Assembly: GCA_900537185.1 (NCBI GenBank)
Contig: LS999826.1
Span: 1,134,379-1,198,378 of the forward strand
Source of the DNA: Cytophagales bacterium Alg240-R148
GTDB taxonomy: Bacteria; Bacteroidota; Bacteroidia; Cytophagales; Cyclobacteriaceae
DNA: 64,000 bases
Reading direction: 5' to 3'
In this document: positions 52,790 through 60,831 of the stretch, one piece after another
Layout: each line of letters starts with the position of its first letter
How positions within the stretch are numbered: the stretch's first letter is position 1
Translations under genes and position numbers: made by a program
Notes under the pieces: generated by a model
What the model saw: only the letters and a program-made list of their open reading frames with translations
Databases searched by the model: none
What the model was told of the DNA's origin: nothing

Positions 52790-52843
52790 TGGGATGTGGT
52801 TGGTTGATGAAATGAATTTAAAAAAATAATCCGACAAGTTCAG

Positions 52844-53647
52844 TCATCGTACCTGAAAATGAATATGATCGTCGTGTCGAACGGCATGGCAGCCATGGAA
52901 TCTAAGTTTTGGATGCTTTAGACCAAGTTGTTTTATTAGATGCGGTTCTATAAAAATTTTTTCCGCTTGTGGTTGTTCCAGGAGTAATTGGATTAAATCT
53001 GCGGTAGCCGATGGGGCCATGGAAAAATTGGGATGAAGGGTGCCCAGTGTGCAATATTCAGTGATGCCATATTGCCAAAAGCCTTTTTTATTGCAGTATG
53101 CTTGCATAGAGTTGTTTCCATTCTCGAAAAAACCATATCCTGATACCGTAGGGGATTGTGTAGTAGGCAATAAGTTGTTGTTGTATGCAAATTGCAAGTC
53201 TATTTTTAACCCATCGCTGTGGCTTAAATGTGGCAACAAAGGGAACTCTCTACCCAAAGGAAAGTTGGCGTCTAAAAAAATAATTTTTCTTAAAGGGTGT
53301 TGTTTTTTGAAATGGATAGATGTTTTTTGAAGGGTAGAATACAACTTTTTATGCACATAATTTCTGTTCAATAACACGGTTGTTATGGAAGCGGGTTGTA
53401 TGGTGTCAGAATAGTACAAGGGTACGCGGTGGAAAAGCTTGGCAAGCGAGGGTACAAGGAAAAATACAGCAGCCAAATAGAACAGCACACAAACTCCGGC
53501 TTTAATGAATGGATTGTATTTAGAAAACCAACGCCGCTTCCAAACCAAGCAGCAAAGCAGATAAACCACTCCACCAATTTGAGAAAGCATTGTCAAAAAC
53601 AAAAAAACTAGAAGGTGAAAAAGAACTCTAAGAAGCAGAAGGATCAC
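52844..53647 (-). CDS. Membrane-anchored probable LAS-type zinc metallopeptidase (MepA/VanX-like)
   Basis: 267 residues, GTG start overlapping the mlaF stop (GTGA). Two N-terminal helices (about 1-30 and 48-68) anchor a domain with 'LSHSDGLKIDLQ', where His143-x6-Asp150 matches the LAS peptidase zinc motif, and C-terminal 'VRHDDHIHFQV', where His261-x-His263 matches the third ligand and catalytic region of MepA. LAS enzymes cut peptidoglycan peptides or D-Ala-D-Ala. The overall similarity is low, so function is inferred from these two motifs and spacing. Context with MlaEF supports an envelope role. Confidence 0.72.
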   Translation of the reverse strand: MILLLLRVLFHLLVFLFLTMLSQIGGVVYLLCCLVWKRRWFSKYNPFIKAGVCVLFYLAAVFFLVPSLAKLFHRVPLYYSDTIQPASITTVLLNRNYVHKKLYSTLQKTSIHFKKQHPLRKIIFLDANFPLGREFPLLPHLSHSDGLKIDLQFAYNNNLLPTTQSPTVSGYGFFENGNNSMQAYCNKKGFWQYGITEYCTLGTLHPNFSMAPSATADLIQLLLEQPQAEKIFIEPHLIKQLGLKHPKLRFHGCHAVRHDDHIHFQVR

Positions 53648-54390
53648 CTTTTAAGTTGTTGCATGACTTTATTGGCAAAAACAAATTCATCCAAGGCCTT
53701 GACTCCAGAATTCACAATTTCGTCGCTTTTACCTTCCCAAAGTTTCAGCCCTTCATTCAAGTATATGATTTTTTCGCCCATGCCCATTACAGAGTTCATA
53801 TCGTGTGTTACAACAACTGTCGTAATGTTGTATTCATGGGTTATTTCAGAAATTAAATCGTCTATCATAATGGAAGTAATAGGGTCCAATCCAGAGTTTG
53901 GCTCATCACAAAACAAATAGTTCGAATTGTTTACAATAGCCCTAGCTATCCCTACTCTTTTTTTCATTCCGCCGGATATTTCCGATGGCATTTTTGTATT
54001 GGTGTTGTCCAGCCCCACCCGATTGAGACAAAAGTTGACCCGTTCCTCTTTTTCTTCCTGCGTCATTTTGGTCAGCACGTCTAGTGGGAATTGCACGTTT
54101 TGTTCCACCGTTTTGGAGTCAAAAAGCGCACCACCTTGAAACAGCATTCCAATCTCTCTTCTGATGTCTATTTTCTGGTCTTTGGTGGCATGGGTGAAAT
54201 CCCTACCATCATAAAAAACGCTGCCTTCATCCGGGTGTATCAAATCTACAATACATTTGAGCAGCACACTTTTTCCGGTGCCGCTTGTACCAATAATTAA
54301 ATTGGTTTGCCCCTTTTCAAATGTAGCAGAGATCCCGTTTAGGACGGTTTTCCCATCGAATGCCTTTTTTATATTGTCAATTTCAATCAT
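53644..54390 (-). CDS. mlaF: Mla-type ABC transporter ATP-binding protein
   Basis: 248 residues. Walker A 'GTSGTGKSVLLKCI', Q-loop 'MLFQGGALFDSKTV', signature 'SEISGGMKKRVGIARAI', Walker B 'YLFCDEPNSGLDP' and switch 'VVVTHDM'. The FxG-ALF Q-loop region and 'SGGMKKR' signature are typical of MlaF/Ttg2A, which moves phospholipids between the membranes. Starts 1 bp after the permease gene stop. No MlaD substrate-binding gene is in the window. Confidence 0.92.
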   Translation of the reverse strand: MIEIDNIKKAFDGKTVLNGISATFEKGQTNLIIGTSGTGKSVLLKCIVDLIHPDEGSVFYDGRDFTHATKDQKIDIRREIGMLFQGGALFDSKTVEQNVQFPLDVLTKMTQEEKEERVNFCLNRVGLDNTNTKMPSEISGGMKKRVGIARAIVNNSNYLFCDEPNSGLDPITSIMIDDLISEITHEYNITTVVVTHDMNSVMGMGEKIIYLNEGLKLWEGKSDEIVNSGVKALDEFVFANKVMQQLKR

Positions 54391-54391
54391 C

Positions 54392-55132
54392 TTATTTCAA
54401 AAGTAAGAAGGCTAGTAAATAATCTGCCAATAAAATTGCAATTACAGATTCAGTAACGGCTTTTGTAGAAGCAATACCCACTTCTAATGCACCACCTTTG
54501 GTATAATAACCCTTAAAAGACGAAATGGTGGAAACCAGAAAAGCGAAAACTATAGATTTTATCAAAGCGAATTTGACAACAAAGGGATTGAACTCAAATT
54601 GTAGACCGTAATTGTATTCGTAAGGGGAAATAACACCGGAAAAAACTCCTGCGAAATACCCGCCAATCAAAGACAATAAACCAGCCAAGATAACCAAAAG
54701 CGGGTACATCAATAAAGTGGCTATTATTTTGGGTAGCACCAAATAACTTGCTGAATTAATCCCCATCACCTCCAAGGCATCAATTTGTTCCGAAATTCTC
54801 ATTGTTCCCAACCCGGACGCGATGCTAGAACCAACTTTACCAGCAAACACAACTGCAATTATGGTAGGGGCCAATTCTAAAACAGTCATTTCCCTTACCA
54901 CTTGCGAAATTACAAATCGAGGTATTAGTGGAGAAACTAAATTAAAAGCAGTTTGAATGGTAGTAACCGCCCCCATAAAAGTAGAAACAATGGCTACTAA
55001 AGCGATGGAATTAATGCCTACCCCCATACATTCATCTATGGTCAGTCGAAAGTAAGTTTTGAAACGTTCCATTTTAACAAACATGGAACCGATAAAAATA
55101 AAATACTTACCAAGGTTTTTAATCATAGCCAT
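54392..55132 (-). CDS. mlaE: Mla-type ABC transporter permease
   Basis: 246 residues with five to six helices and MlaE-family segments 'GAVTTIQTAFNLVSPLIPRF', 'ELAPTIIAVVFAGKVGSSIASGLG', 'EQIDALEVMGINSASYLVLPKI'. Forms the inner-membrane channel of the lipid transporter with MlaF. First gene of the MlaE-MlaF-LAS peptidase-VOC unit. Confidence 0.93.
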   Translation of the reverse strand: MAMIKNLGKYFIFIGSMFVKMERFKTYFRLTIDECMGVGINSIALVAIVSTFMGAVTTIQTAFNLVSPLIPRFVISQVVREMTVLELAPTIIAVVFAGKVGSSIASGLGTMRISEQIDALEVMGINSASYLVLPKIIATLLMYPLLVILAGLLSLIGGYFAGVFSGVISPYEYNYGLQFEFNPFVVKFALIKSIVFAFLVSTISSFKGYYTKGGALEVGIASTKAVTESVIAILLADYLLAFLLLK

Positions 55133-55277
55133 TCAATATAAAAGCTTCGATTCGTAGGAACCGATTTATTTTGTTGTCGTTTTGTTGTTGTAGCGTTGCG
55201 AAAGATAAAATAAAGTAAAGCTATTGACAAATTTATCTCTAAATTCGAAGTTTATTTTCTTGAAGACCAATACTGTT

Positions 55278-55994
55278 ATGGATAAAAACATTAAAACTAT
55301 TGTTGTAACTGGAGGCTCCAAAGGAATTGGAAGGGCGATTATTGAGCAATTTGCCTCGCAAGGATATCAGATAATCACTTGTGCCAGAAATCAGGCCGGT
55401 TTGGAGGTATTAAAAGAAGCATTAGAATCGAAATATCCTGGGGTGTTGTTTTGGTCCATGCCTTTGGATGTGTCTAAACAAGAATCGGTTGCCGCTTTTG
55501 CCTCCTTTGTAAAAGAAAAAACAGAGTCAATTGCAGTATTGGTTAACAATGCAGGCGTCTTTATTCCTGGGCAAATATGTTCTGAGGCTCCCGGAACTTT
55601 AGAGAAAATGATCGAAACTAATTTGTATTCGGCCTACCACCTTACCAGAGCCCTTGCACCAATATTTATTGCACAGAAACAGGGCAGTATCTTTAATATG
55701 TGTTCTATTGCCAGTTTGATGGCCTACGATAATGGCGGGTCTTATGCCATTTCAAAGTTCGCCATGTTGGGTATGTCCAAAGCGCTCCGAGAAGAAATGA
55801 AACCCCATGGCGTGAAAGTGTGCAGTGTGATGCCAGGAGCTACTAAAACAGCCAGCTGGGATGGAGTGGACATCCCAGAAGAACGGTTCATGAAAGCCGC
55901 GGATGTTGCGGATGTGATTTGGATGGCTGCTAATTTGTCGTCTTCTGCGGTGATGGAAGATATTGTGCTTCGGCCACAACTTGGGGATATTTAG
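55278..55994 (+). CDS. Short-chain dehydrogenase/reductase
   Basis: 238 residues from the ATG at 55278. Classical SDR: cofactor motif 'VTGGSKGIGRAI', 'LVNNAGVF', catalytic Ser in 'MCSIASLMA' and 'YAISK' with catalytic Tyr and Lys. Cytoplasmic NAD(P)-dependent oxidoreductase with unknown substrate. Its 3' end overlaps the convergent small membrane protein gene by 65 bp. Confidence 0.93.
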   Translation: MDKNIKTIVVTGGSKGIGRAIIEQFASQGYQIITCARNQAGLEVLKEALESKYPGVLFWSMPLDVSKQESVAAFASFVKEKTESIAVLVNNAGVFIPGQICSEAPGTLEKMIETNLYSAYHLTRALAPIFIAQKQGSIFNMCSIASLMAYDNGGSYAISKFAMLGMSKALREEMKPHGVKVCSVMPGATKTASWDGVDIPEERFMKAADVADVIWMAANLSSSAVMEDIVLRPQLGDI

Positions 55995-56229
55995 TTGGTT
56001 GGTTTGGCTGATCAATTCCCTTGCTCTCTTGGAACAACATTAAAAGTAAAAAAATTGCGAGGATTACAATAAGGACTAATTTCTTTCGATCGTGGTACAG
56101 CATATGCCGAATGCCCCTTGTGGTGTAGTATTGTTTGTACCGGTCCATAAACCGATCAAAATTCTTTTGCCTGTTAATTACAGAGTAAGAAGGGGTACTT
56201 GGGTCTATTTTAACTTTAATACTTGCCAT
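55930..56229 (-). CDS. Small single-helix membrane protein linked to an ECF sigma gene
   Basis: 99 residues from the ATG at 56229. A basic N-terminal half ('NFDRFMDRYKQYYTTRGIRHMLYHDRKK') precedes one transmembrane helix ('LVLIVILAIFLLLMLF') and a short polar tail. It follows the sigma gene stop by two bases. The position is that of an anti-sigma factor, but no known anti-sigma domain is visible. Not recognised. Confidence 0.72.
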   Translation of the reverse strand: MASIKVKIDPSTPSYSVINRQKNFDRFMDRYKQYYTTRGIRHMLYHDRKKLVLIVILAIFLLLMLFQESKGIDQPNQPTKYPQVVAEAQYLPSPQKTTN

Positions 56230-56231
56230 GA

Positions 56232-56879
56232 TCAATTGAATTTAATTTTGTGGGCCACTTTTTTTAATTTGTCCAAAATCCGGTAGGTTTTAATTTTGGC
56301 ATTGCCTTCTGTAGTACCAAGTAAGTAGGCCATTTCCTTAAAGGAGTACTGTTCAAAAAACCTTAGTTCTATAAACTGCAATTCTTTTGCTGATAAGGAT
56401 TCTAGTAAGGCTGCTACAATTACATTGGGGTCAAACTGAGGCCCTTGGTGGTCAATGTATTCATACAGTTGGTCTACATGTTGCTGTTGCATGCTCACCG
56501 TTCTGCTCAGTTTTTTTTGTTTTCTAAAAAACTGATTGATTTCGTTGATTGCAATTTTGTACATCCAGGCAGAAAAAGGAACTCCTTGGAATTTATATTG
56601 CTTGATGTGCATCAAACACCGCATAAAGACTTTTGCTACTAAATCATCGGTGGCAGCCTCGTTGTCTACCCGTTTGTATACAAATAGGTAGAGTGGTTCG
56701 TAGTATTTTTCATAAATGGCTGCAAAATATTTAGGGTTTTGTTGGCATTTACTAACCAAATGGTACTCTGTGGAAATCTCTTCTTTACTTTGGTGGTATA
56801 CGGTAGCGACGTTGTTCAATCGGTACAGTGCCAATTTAATAATATAAATGAACAATGGGAAAATTCTGAATACAGTCAT
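56232..56879 (-). CDS. ECF-type RNA polymerase sigma factor
   Basis: 215 residues. Region 2: 'AIYEKYYEPLYLFVYKRVDN', 'ATDDLVAKVFMRCLMHI', 'FSAWMYKIAINEINQFFRKQKK'. Region 4: 'LSAKELQFIELRFFEQYSFKEMAYLLGTTEGNAKIKTYRILDKL'. The first 30 residues are hydrophobic and not part of the family, so translation may start later; no internal ATG is well placed. A hairpin with T-run lies in the leader. Probably co-transcribed with the small membrane protein. Confidence 0.9.
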   Translation of the reverse strand: MTVFRIFPLFIYIIKLALYRLNNVATVYHQSKEEISTEYHLVSKCQQNPKYFAAIYEKYYEPLYLFVYKRVDNEAATDDLVAKVFMRCLMHIKQYKFQGVPFSAWMYKIAINEINQFFRKQKKLSRTVSMQQQHVDQLYEYIDHQGPQFDPNVIVAALLESLSAKELQFIELRFFEQYSFKEMAYLLGTTEGNAKIKTYRILDKLKKVAHKIKFN

Positions 56880-56955
56880 TTCGAACCAATTAGGTTGATG
56901 CGTTAAAATAAAGTTATTTAATTTTTTTAATACTACCTGTTAATAAAAGGTTAAA

Positions 56956-56986
56956 AACCGGAGGAGCACTCCCGCTCCACCCGGTT
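56956..56986 (-). terminator. GC-rich hairpin in the leader of the sigma gene, or an isolated terminator
   Basis: Nested arms AACCGG/CCGGTT and GGAGC/GCTCC, followed on the minus strand by TTTTTAACC. It lies 77 bp upstream of the sigma factor ATG, with no minus-strand gene before it, so it may act as an attenuator. The rest of 56,880-57,208 shows only the FKBP promoter box. Confidence 0.4.
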
Positions 56987-57177
56987 CAACCCGCCTTACT
57001 ACATGGTCTTAAATATTTTCATTCATGTTCTGATTCTCAATGATTCGTTCCTATTTATCCTCAATTCCAATGGAGGTTCATCGTTGTTGTTGCCTTCATA
57101 ATACAAGAATGTCAAAAGGGTACACTTTTTTTTTAAAAAAAAATAAAAGCCCGTTTTTAATACGTTTGAGGTTTGCA

Positions 57178-57185
57178 TACCTTTG
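57178..57185 (+). promoter_or_regulatory. -7 promoter box of the FKBP isomerase gene
   Basis: TACCTTTG, exact TAnnTTTG, 23 bp before the ATG at 57209; predicted leader about 17 nt. Confidence 0.55.
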
Positions 57186-57208
57186 TGCTTCACAAAAAAA
57201 ATAAGACT

Positions 57209-57637
57209 ATGAGTGTCGTTAAAAAGGGAGACAACATTAAAGTGCATTATACTGGTAAACTGAATGATGGATCTGTATTTGATTCTTCGGAAGGTAGAGA
57301 GCCATTGGGTTTTGAAGTAGGAGCTGGTATGATGATCAAAGGGTTTGATAACGGTGTCGAAGGAATGGCTGTAGGCGAGAAAAAAACAATTGATATTGTT
57401 GCTGCTGAAGGTTATGGAGAAAGAAAAGAAGAAATGGTTGTTCCTTTTCCAAAAGCCAACTTTCCTGCGGATATGAAGTTGGAAAAAGGATTGCAATTGA
57501 CGATGCAAAATACGGAAGGCCAGCCAATACCAGTAACTGTTGCGGAAGTACAAGAAGAAAACGTTCTTTTGGATGCCAACCACTTTTTAGCTGGTAAAGA
57601 CTTGGTGTTTGAAGTAGAGATTGTTGAAATAAGCTAG
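57209..57637 (+). CDS. SlyD-like FKBP-type peptidyl-prolyl isomerase
   Basis: 142 residues from the ATG at 57209. FKBP fold with an insert-in-flap domain: 'VHYTGKLNDGSVFDSS', 'EPLGFEVGAGMMIKGFDNGVEGMAVGEKKTIDI', 'AEGYGERKEEMVVPFPKANF', 'VLLDANHFLAGKDLVFEVEI'. These are SlyD signatures, but the His/Cys-rich metal-binding tail of E. coli SlyD is missing. Cytoplasmic isomerase and chaperone. Monocistronic, with its own promoter and terminator. Confidence 0.94.
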   Translation: MSVVKKGDNIKVHYTGKLNDGSVFDSSEGREPLGFEVGAGMMIKGFDNGVEGMAVGEKKTIDIVAAEGYGERKEEMVVPFPKANFPADMKLEKGLQLTMQNTEGQPIPVTVAEVQEENVLLDANHFLAGKDLVFEVEIVEIS

Positions 57638-57660
57638 AATATATTATACAATGTTGATAG

Positions 57661-57689
57661 AAAGGCAGTACCTAGTACTGCCTTTTTTT
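57661..57689 (+). terminator. Terminator after the FKBP gene
   Basis: Perfect stem AAAGGCAGTAC / GTACTGCCTTT with loop CTA and a T-run. Confidence 0.92.
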
Positions 57690-57754
57690 GTTTTTATACG
57701 AACGGATTGGATAGTGTACCATAAATTTTTAAATTATGAGAAACCAATGCAACT

Positions 57755-59725
57755 ATGAAATCAAACCAACCTATCTACAAGAGTGTGCTCATGTGCCTCT
57801 TGTTGGCCTCTTGTTCGCCGGATCAAGGGGAGCAAAAAGAAGTAGCGGAAGCGTTACCTGAACAGTATACTATAGAGCAGTTCCTTAAAACAGAGAGTAT
57901 ATATGGGAGTTCCTTTTCTAAAGATGAATCTACCATTTTGTTCTCATCAGATAAATCCGGAATTTATAACAGTTATTCTATAGGGGTCGAATCGAATGAA
58001 ATCACACAACTGACCAATTCAAAAGACGAGTTTGCAAGAGCGCTGTCTTACTTTCCAAATGACGACCGACTTCTTTTTACCAGCGACAAAGGAGGCAACG
58101 AAATCAACCACATATTTTTAAGGCAAGAAGATGGTTCAATAAGGGATTTAACTCCAGATTCTCTAGCAAAAACAAATTTTGGTGGGTGGAGTTACGATGA
58201 GAAAAGCTTTTTCTTCTTCTCCAATAAACGAGATCCACAATTTTTTGATCTCATGGAAATGCAAGTACCTGAAGAAAGTGGGGCCAAGGAAGCAACTATG
58301 TTTGTTTCCAGTACCATGTATGAGAATGTGGAGGGGGTTAATGTTACTGCAATTTCCAGAGACAAAAGGTATTTGGCCCTTACAGAATCTATTACAACGA
58401 GTGCCAACCATATGTACTTATTTGATAGAACTACAGGGGAGAAAAAACAACTTAATATCCCAGATGAGAAAAATAGCTACAGCCCGCAATATTTTAGTGC
58501 CGACGGTAAAAGTCTAGTGTATACTACGGACGAAGGGCATGAATTTGCCTACCTCAAAGAATACAACATTGAAACAGGAGAAAGTAAAGAGATAGAAAAG
58601 TCCAATTGGGGAGTGCGGTATTCTTATATTTCAAGAACCGGAAAATACCGGGTAGTGGCTTTCAATGAAGACGCGAAAACAAAAATTAAAATATACGATG
58701 AAACTACTCAGAAGGCGTTGGAACTTCCCGAATTTCCAGCAGGAGATATTACTTCTGTGAATATTTCGAAATCTGAAAAACTGATGAGCTTTTATCTCAA
58801 TAGTTCAAAATCACCCAACAATCTATACTTATATGATTTTGAAACCAATGACTATAAGGCCATGACCAATACACTGAGCCCTGAGATCAATGCAAACGAC
58901 TTGGTAGAAGGAGAAGTCATTCGTTATACTTCTTTTGATGGGATGGAAATACCAGCCTTATTGTACAAGCCCAAAGGCATCAAGACCGGCGAATTAAGAC
59001 CTGCGACTTTGATGATTCACGGCGGGCCTGGAGGCCAATCTAGGTTGAATTACAATGCCTATATTCAATACTTAGTAAACAATGGGTACGTAGTACTTGC
59101 AGTAAACAATAGAGGATCTTCAGGGTATGGAAAAACGTTTTACCGCGCAGATGATAAAAAGCATGGAGATGCCGATTTAAAGGATTGTGTAGAATCTAAA
59201 AAGTTTTTGGCAGGATTGGGTTATGTCGATCCAAACAAAATAGCCATTACTGGTGGAAGTTATGGTGGTTATATGGTAATGGCCGCACTTACTTTTGCTC
59301 CCGAGGAGTTTGCCTGTGGCGTGAATATATTTGGTGTTACCAATTGGGTGCGCACCTTACAAAGCATTCCGCCGTGGTGGGCATCGTTCAGACAAGCACT
59401 ATATGAAGAAATGGGGGATCCAGCAACTGATTCTGTAGCATTGTACAATAAGTCTCCCATCTTTTTTACCCAAAATATTACGAAGCCATTTTTAGTGTTG
59501 CAAGGAGCCAACGACCCAAGGGTGTTACAAATTGAATCAGACGAAATTGTCGCCAATGCCCAATCGAATGGAGTGGAAGTGGAGTATGTAGTGTTCGATG
59601 ATGAAGGCCATGGGTTTTCAAAAAAGGAAAACAGAATGGAGGCCTGGGAGACTATATTAAAATTTTTAGATAAAAACTTAAAAGAACCTGCTGTAGAAGA
59701 CAAGGAAGAAGAAGCTTCTATTTAA
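57755..59725 (+). CDS. S9-family (prolyl oligopeptidase/DPP-like) peptidase, lipoprotein
   Basis: 656 residues. Lipobox 'LLLASC' (Cys20). Residues 40-390 form a WD40-like beta-propeller ('YGSSFSKDESTILFSSDKSG', 'LFTSDKGGNEINHIFLR'); residues 400-640 form an alpha/beta hydrolase with 'MIHGGPGGQSR', nucleophile Ser502 in 'GGSYGGYMV', Asp587 in 'GANDPRV' and His619 in 'DEGHGF'. Such enzymes trim peptides at or near proline; a lipid anchor places it at the envelope. Ends with acidic residues and a bidirectional terminator. Confidence 0.94.
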   Translation: MKSNQPIYKSVLMCLLLASCSPDQGEQKEVAEALPEQYTIEQFLKTESIYGSSFSKDESTILFSSDKSGIYNSYSIGVESNEITQLTNSKDEFARALSYFPNDDRLLFTSDKGGNEINHIFLRQEDGSIRDLTPDSLAKTNFGGWSYDEKSFFFFSNKRDPQFFDLMEMQVPEESGAKEATMFVSSTMYENVEGVNVTAISRDKRYLALTESITTSANHMYLFDRTTGEKKQLNIPDEKNSYSPQYFSADGKSLVYTTDEGHEFAYLKEYNIETGESKEIEKSNWGVRYSYISRTGKYRVVAFNEDAKTKIKIYDETTQKALELPEFPAGDITSVNISKSEKLMSFYLNSSKSPNNLYLYDFETNDYKAMTNTLSPEINANDLVEGEVIRYTSFDGMEIPALLYKPKGIKTGELRPATLMIHGGPGGQSRLNYNAYIQYLVNNGYVVLAVNNRGSSGYGKTFYRADDKKHGDADLKDCVESKKFLAGLGYVDPNKIAITGGSYGGYMVMAALTFAPEEFACGVNIFGVTNWVRTLQSIPPWWASFRQALYEEMGDPATDSVALYNKSPIFFTQNITKPFLVLQGANDPRVLQIESDEIVANAQSNGVEVEYVVFDDEGHGFSKKENRMEAWETILKFLDKNLKEPAVEDKEEEASI

Positions 59726-59742
59726 ATAATTAGCTACAAAGT

Positions 59743-59776
59743 AAAAAAGACAGCACTATTGGGTGCTGTCTTTTTT
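59743..59776. terminator. Bidirectional terminator overlapping the end of the esterase gene
   Basis: AAAAAAGACAGCAC / GTGCTGTCTTTTTT with a 6-nt loop. The convergent minus-strand gene ends at 59756, inside this stem, so the hairpin doubles as coding sequence. Confidence 0.88.
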
Positions 59777-60709
59777 ATGGGTTAACATCCAGTTGTATAA
59801 GTCTTGACCCCCATAAATTCTTGTCCAGGCGTCGTGGTTCATATCTTCATGGTTGGTAAATCGAACGTTGCGGTGTCCTAGAGATTCTAGTTTGTTAAGC
59901 CCTGAATAAAAATATTCAGGTTTAATAGTACCATCTCGCCCTCCTGCAAATGCCCATACTGGTATCTGATGTGCCGCAATACTATCCATTAAATCTGGGT
60001 GTCCCCAACCAACTACAGGGCTAATAGCGGCAAATAGCGTGGGATGTTTGCTTGCCATGTACCATGTTCCAAACCCACCATAACTCAGCCCGGTGAGGTA
60101 GTACTTGGAGGGGTCGGTACGGTAGTGTTGCCGTACCGAATCTAGTAAAAATAGCAGATCCTTTTCAATTTTTTCCCAACCTAAGATGGGGCCAGGGCCT
60201 TCATATGGGAAATCGTCGTTGGATGGATTGCCTTCCATGGTTGTGTTGGTTTCAAAAGGAGCAAATCTTTTTGGAGTGCCTTTATCCAATCTTTTTGGGA
60301 AAGATCCTTCTTGTCGCTTTGATAAATAAGAAGCAGTATTCTGGTCCATTCCAAACATCGGCAATTGTGGAACAACCATTATAAAGGGAAGGTCTCTTTT
60401 CTGAATCCACGCTTCATACAGAGGGCCATGTGTCATTACAAAATCAAGCTGTTCGTTGCCATCCCCCCGTTCTCCATTGCCATGTAAAAACATCATTACG
60501 GGCCATTGGAAACTATCGTTGGACCTATACCCTTTGGGTAAATAAACATAATAATGTCGCTTGGAACCATCCAGATGGGATTGGAAAGGAGTTTTGTGTA
60601 ATTCGGCAGGCGAAAGTTGGGTTAAAGTGGAAGCAGTAGAATGTGTTTTGGTTGGTTGCTTGCATGAAAACAATACTACTATAAACAATGCAAAAGGATA
60701 GATTTTCAT
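59756..60709 (-). CDS. Prolyl-oligopeptidase-like/esterase alpha/beta hydrolase, lipoprotein
   Basis: 317 residues. Lipobox 'VVLFSC' (Cys16). The body is an alpha/beta hydrolase of the polyhydroxybutyrate-depolymerase/feruloyl-esterase-like type: 'YYVYLPKGY', 'PVMMFLHGNGERGDG', nucleophile Ser209 in 'YYLTGLSYGGFGTWYMA', Asp in 'AFAGGRDGTI' and His in 'EDMNHDAWTRIY'. Predicted envelope esterase; substrate unknown. Confidence 0.88.
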   Translation of the reverse strand: MKIYPFALFIVVLFSCKQPTKTHSTASTLTQLSPAELHKTPFQSHLDGSKRHYYVYLPKGYRSNDSFQWPVMMFLHGNGERGDGNEQLDFVMTHGPLYEAWIQKRDLPFIMVVPQLPMFGMDQNTASYLSKRQEGSFPKRLDKGTPKRFAPFETNTTMEGNPSNDDFPYEGPGPILGWEKIEKDLLFLLDSVRQHYRTDPSKYYLTGLSYGGFGTWYMASKHPTLFAAISPVVGWGHPDLMDSIAAHQIPVWAFAGGRDGTIKPEYFYSGLNKLESLGHRNVRFTNHEDMNHDAWTRIYGGQDLYNWMLTHKKDSTQ

Positions 60710-60805
60710 AAAAAGTAAATTTTAAAATTGAAATTACATTTAATATCTAAAAATTGAAATGGTGCATTAAAATCATGGTAATTTTTTTTAAACATTTATT
60801 ATAAC

Positions 60806-60813
60806 TATATTTG
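60806..60813 (+). promoter_or_regulatory. -7 promoter box of the class C serine hydrolase gene
   Basis: TATATTTG, exact TAnnTTTG, 18 bp before the ATG at 60832 (or 27 bp before an ATG at 60841). Confidence 0.55.
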
Positions 60814-60831
60814 TAGTCGTCTAATCTAGCT

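Noticed and set aside
57023-57583. 186-codon minus-strand frame over the FKBP gene
   Set aside because: It lies almost entirely opposite a clear SlyD-like gene and has no recognisable protein features.
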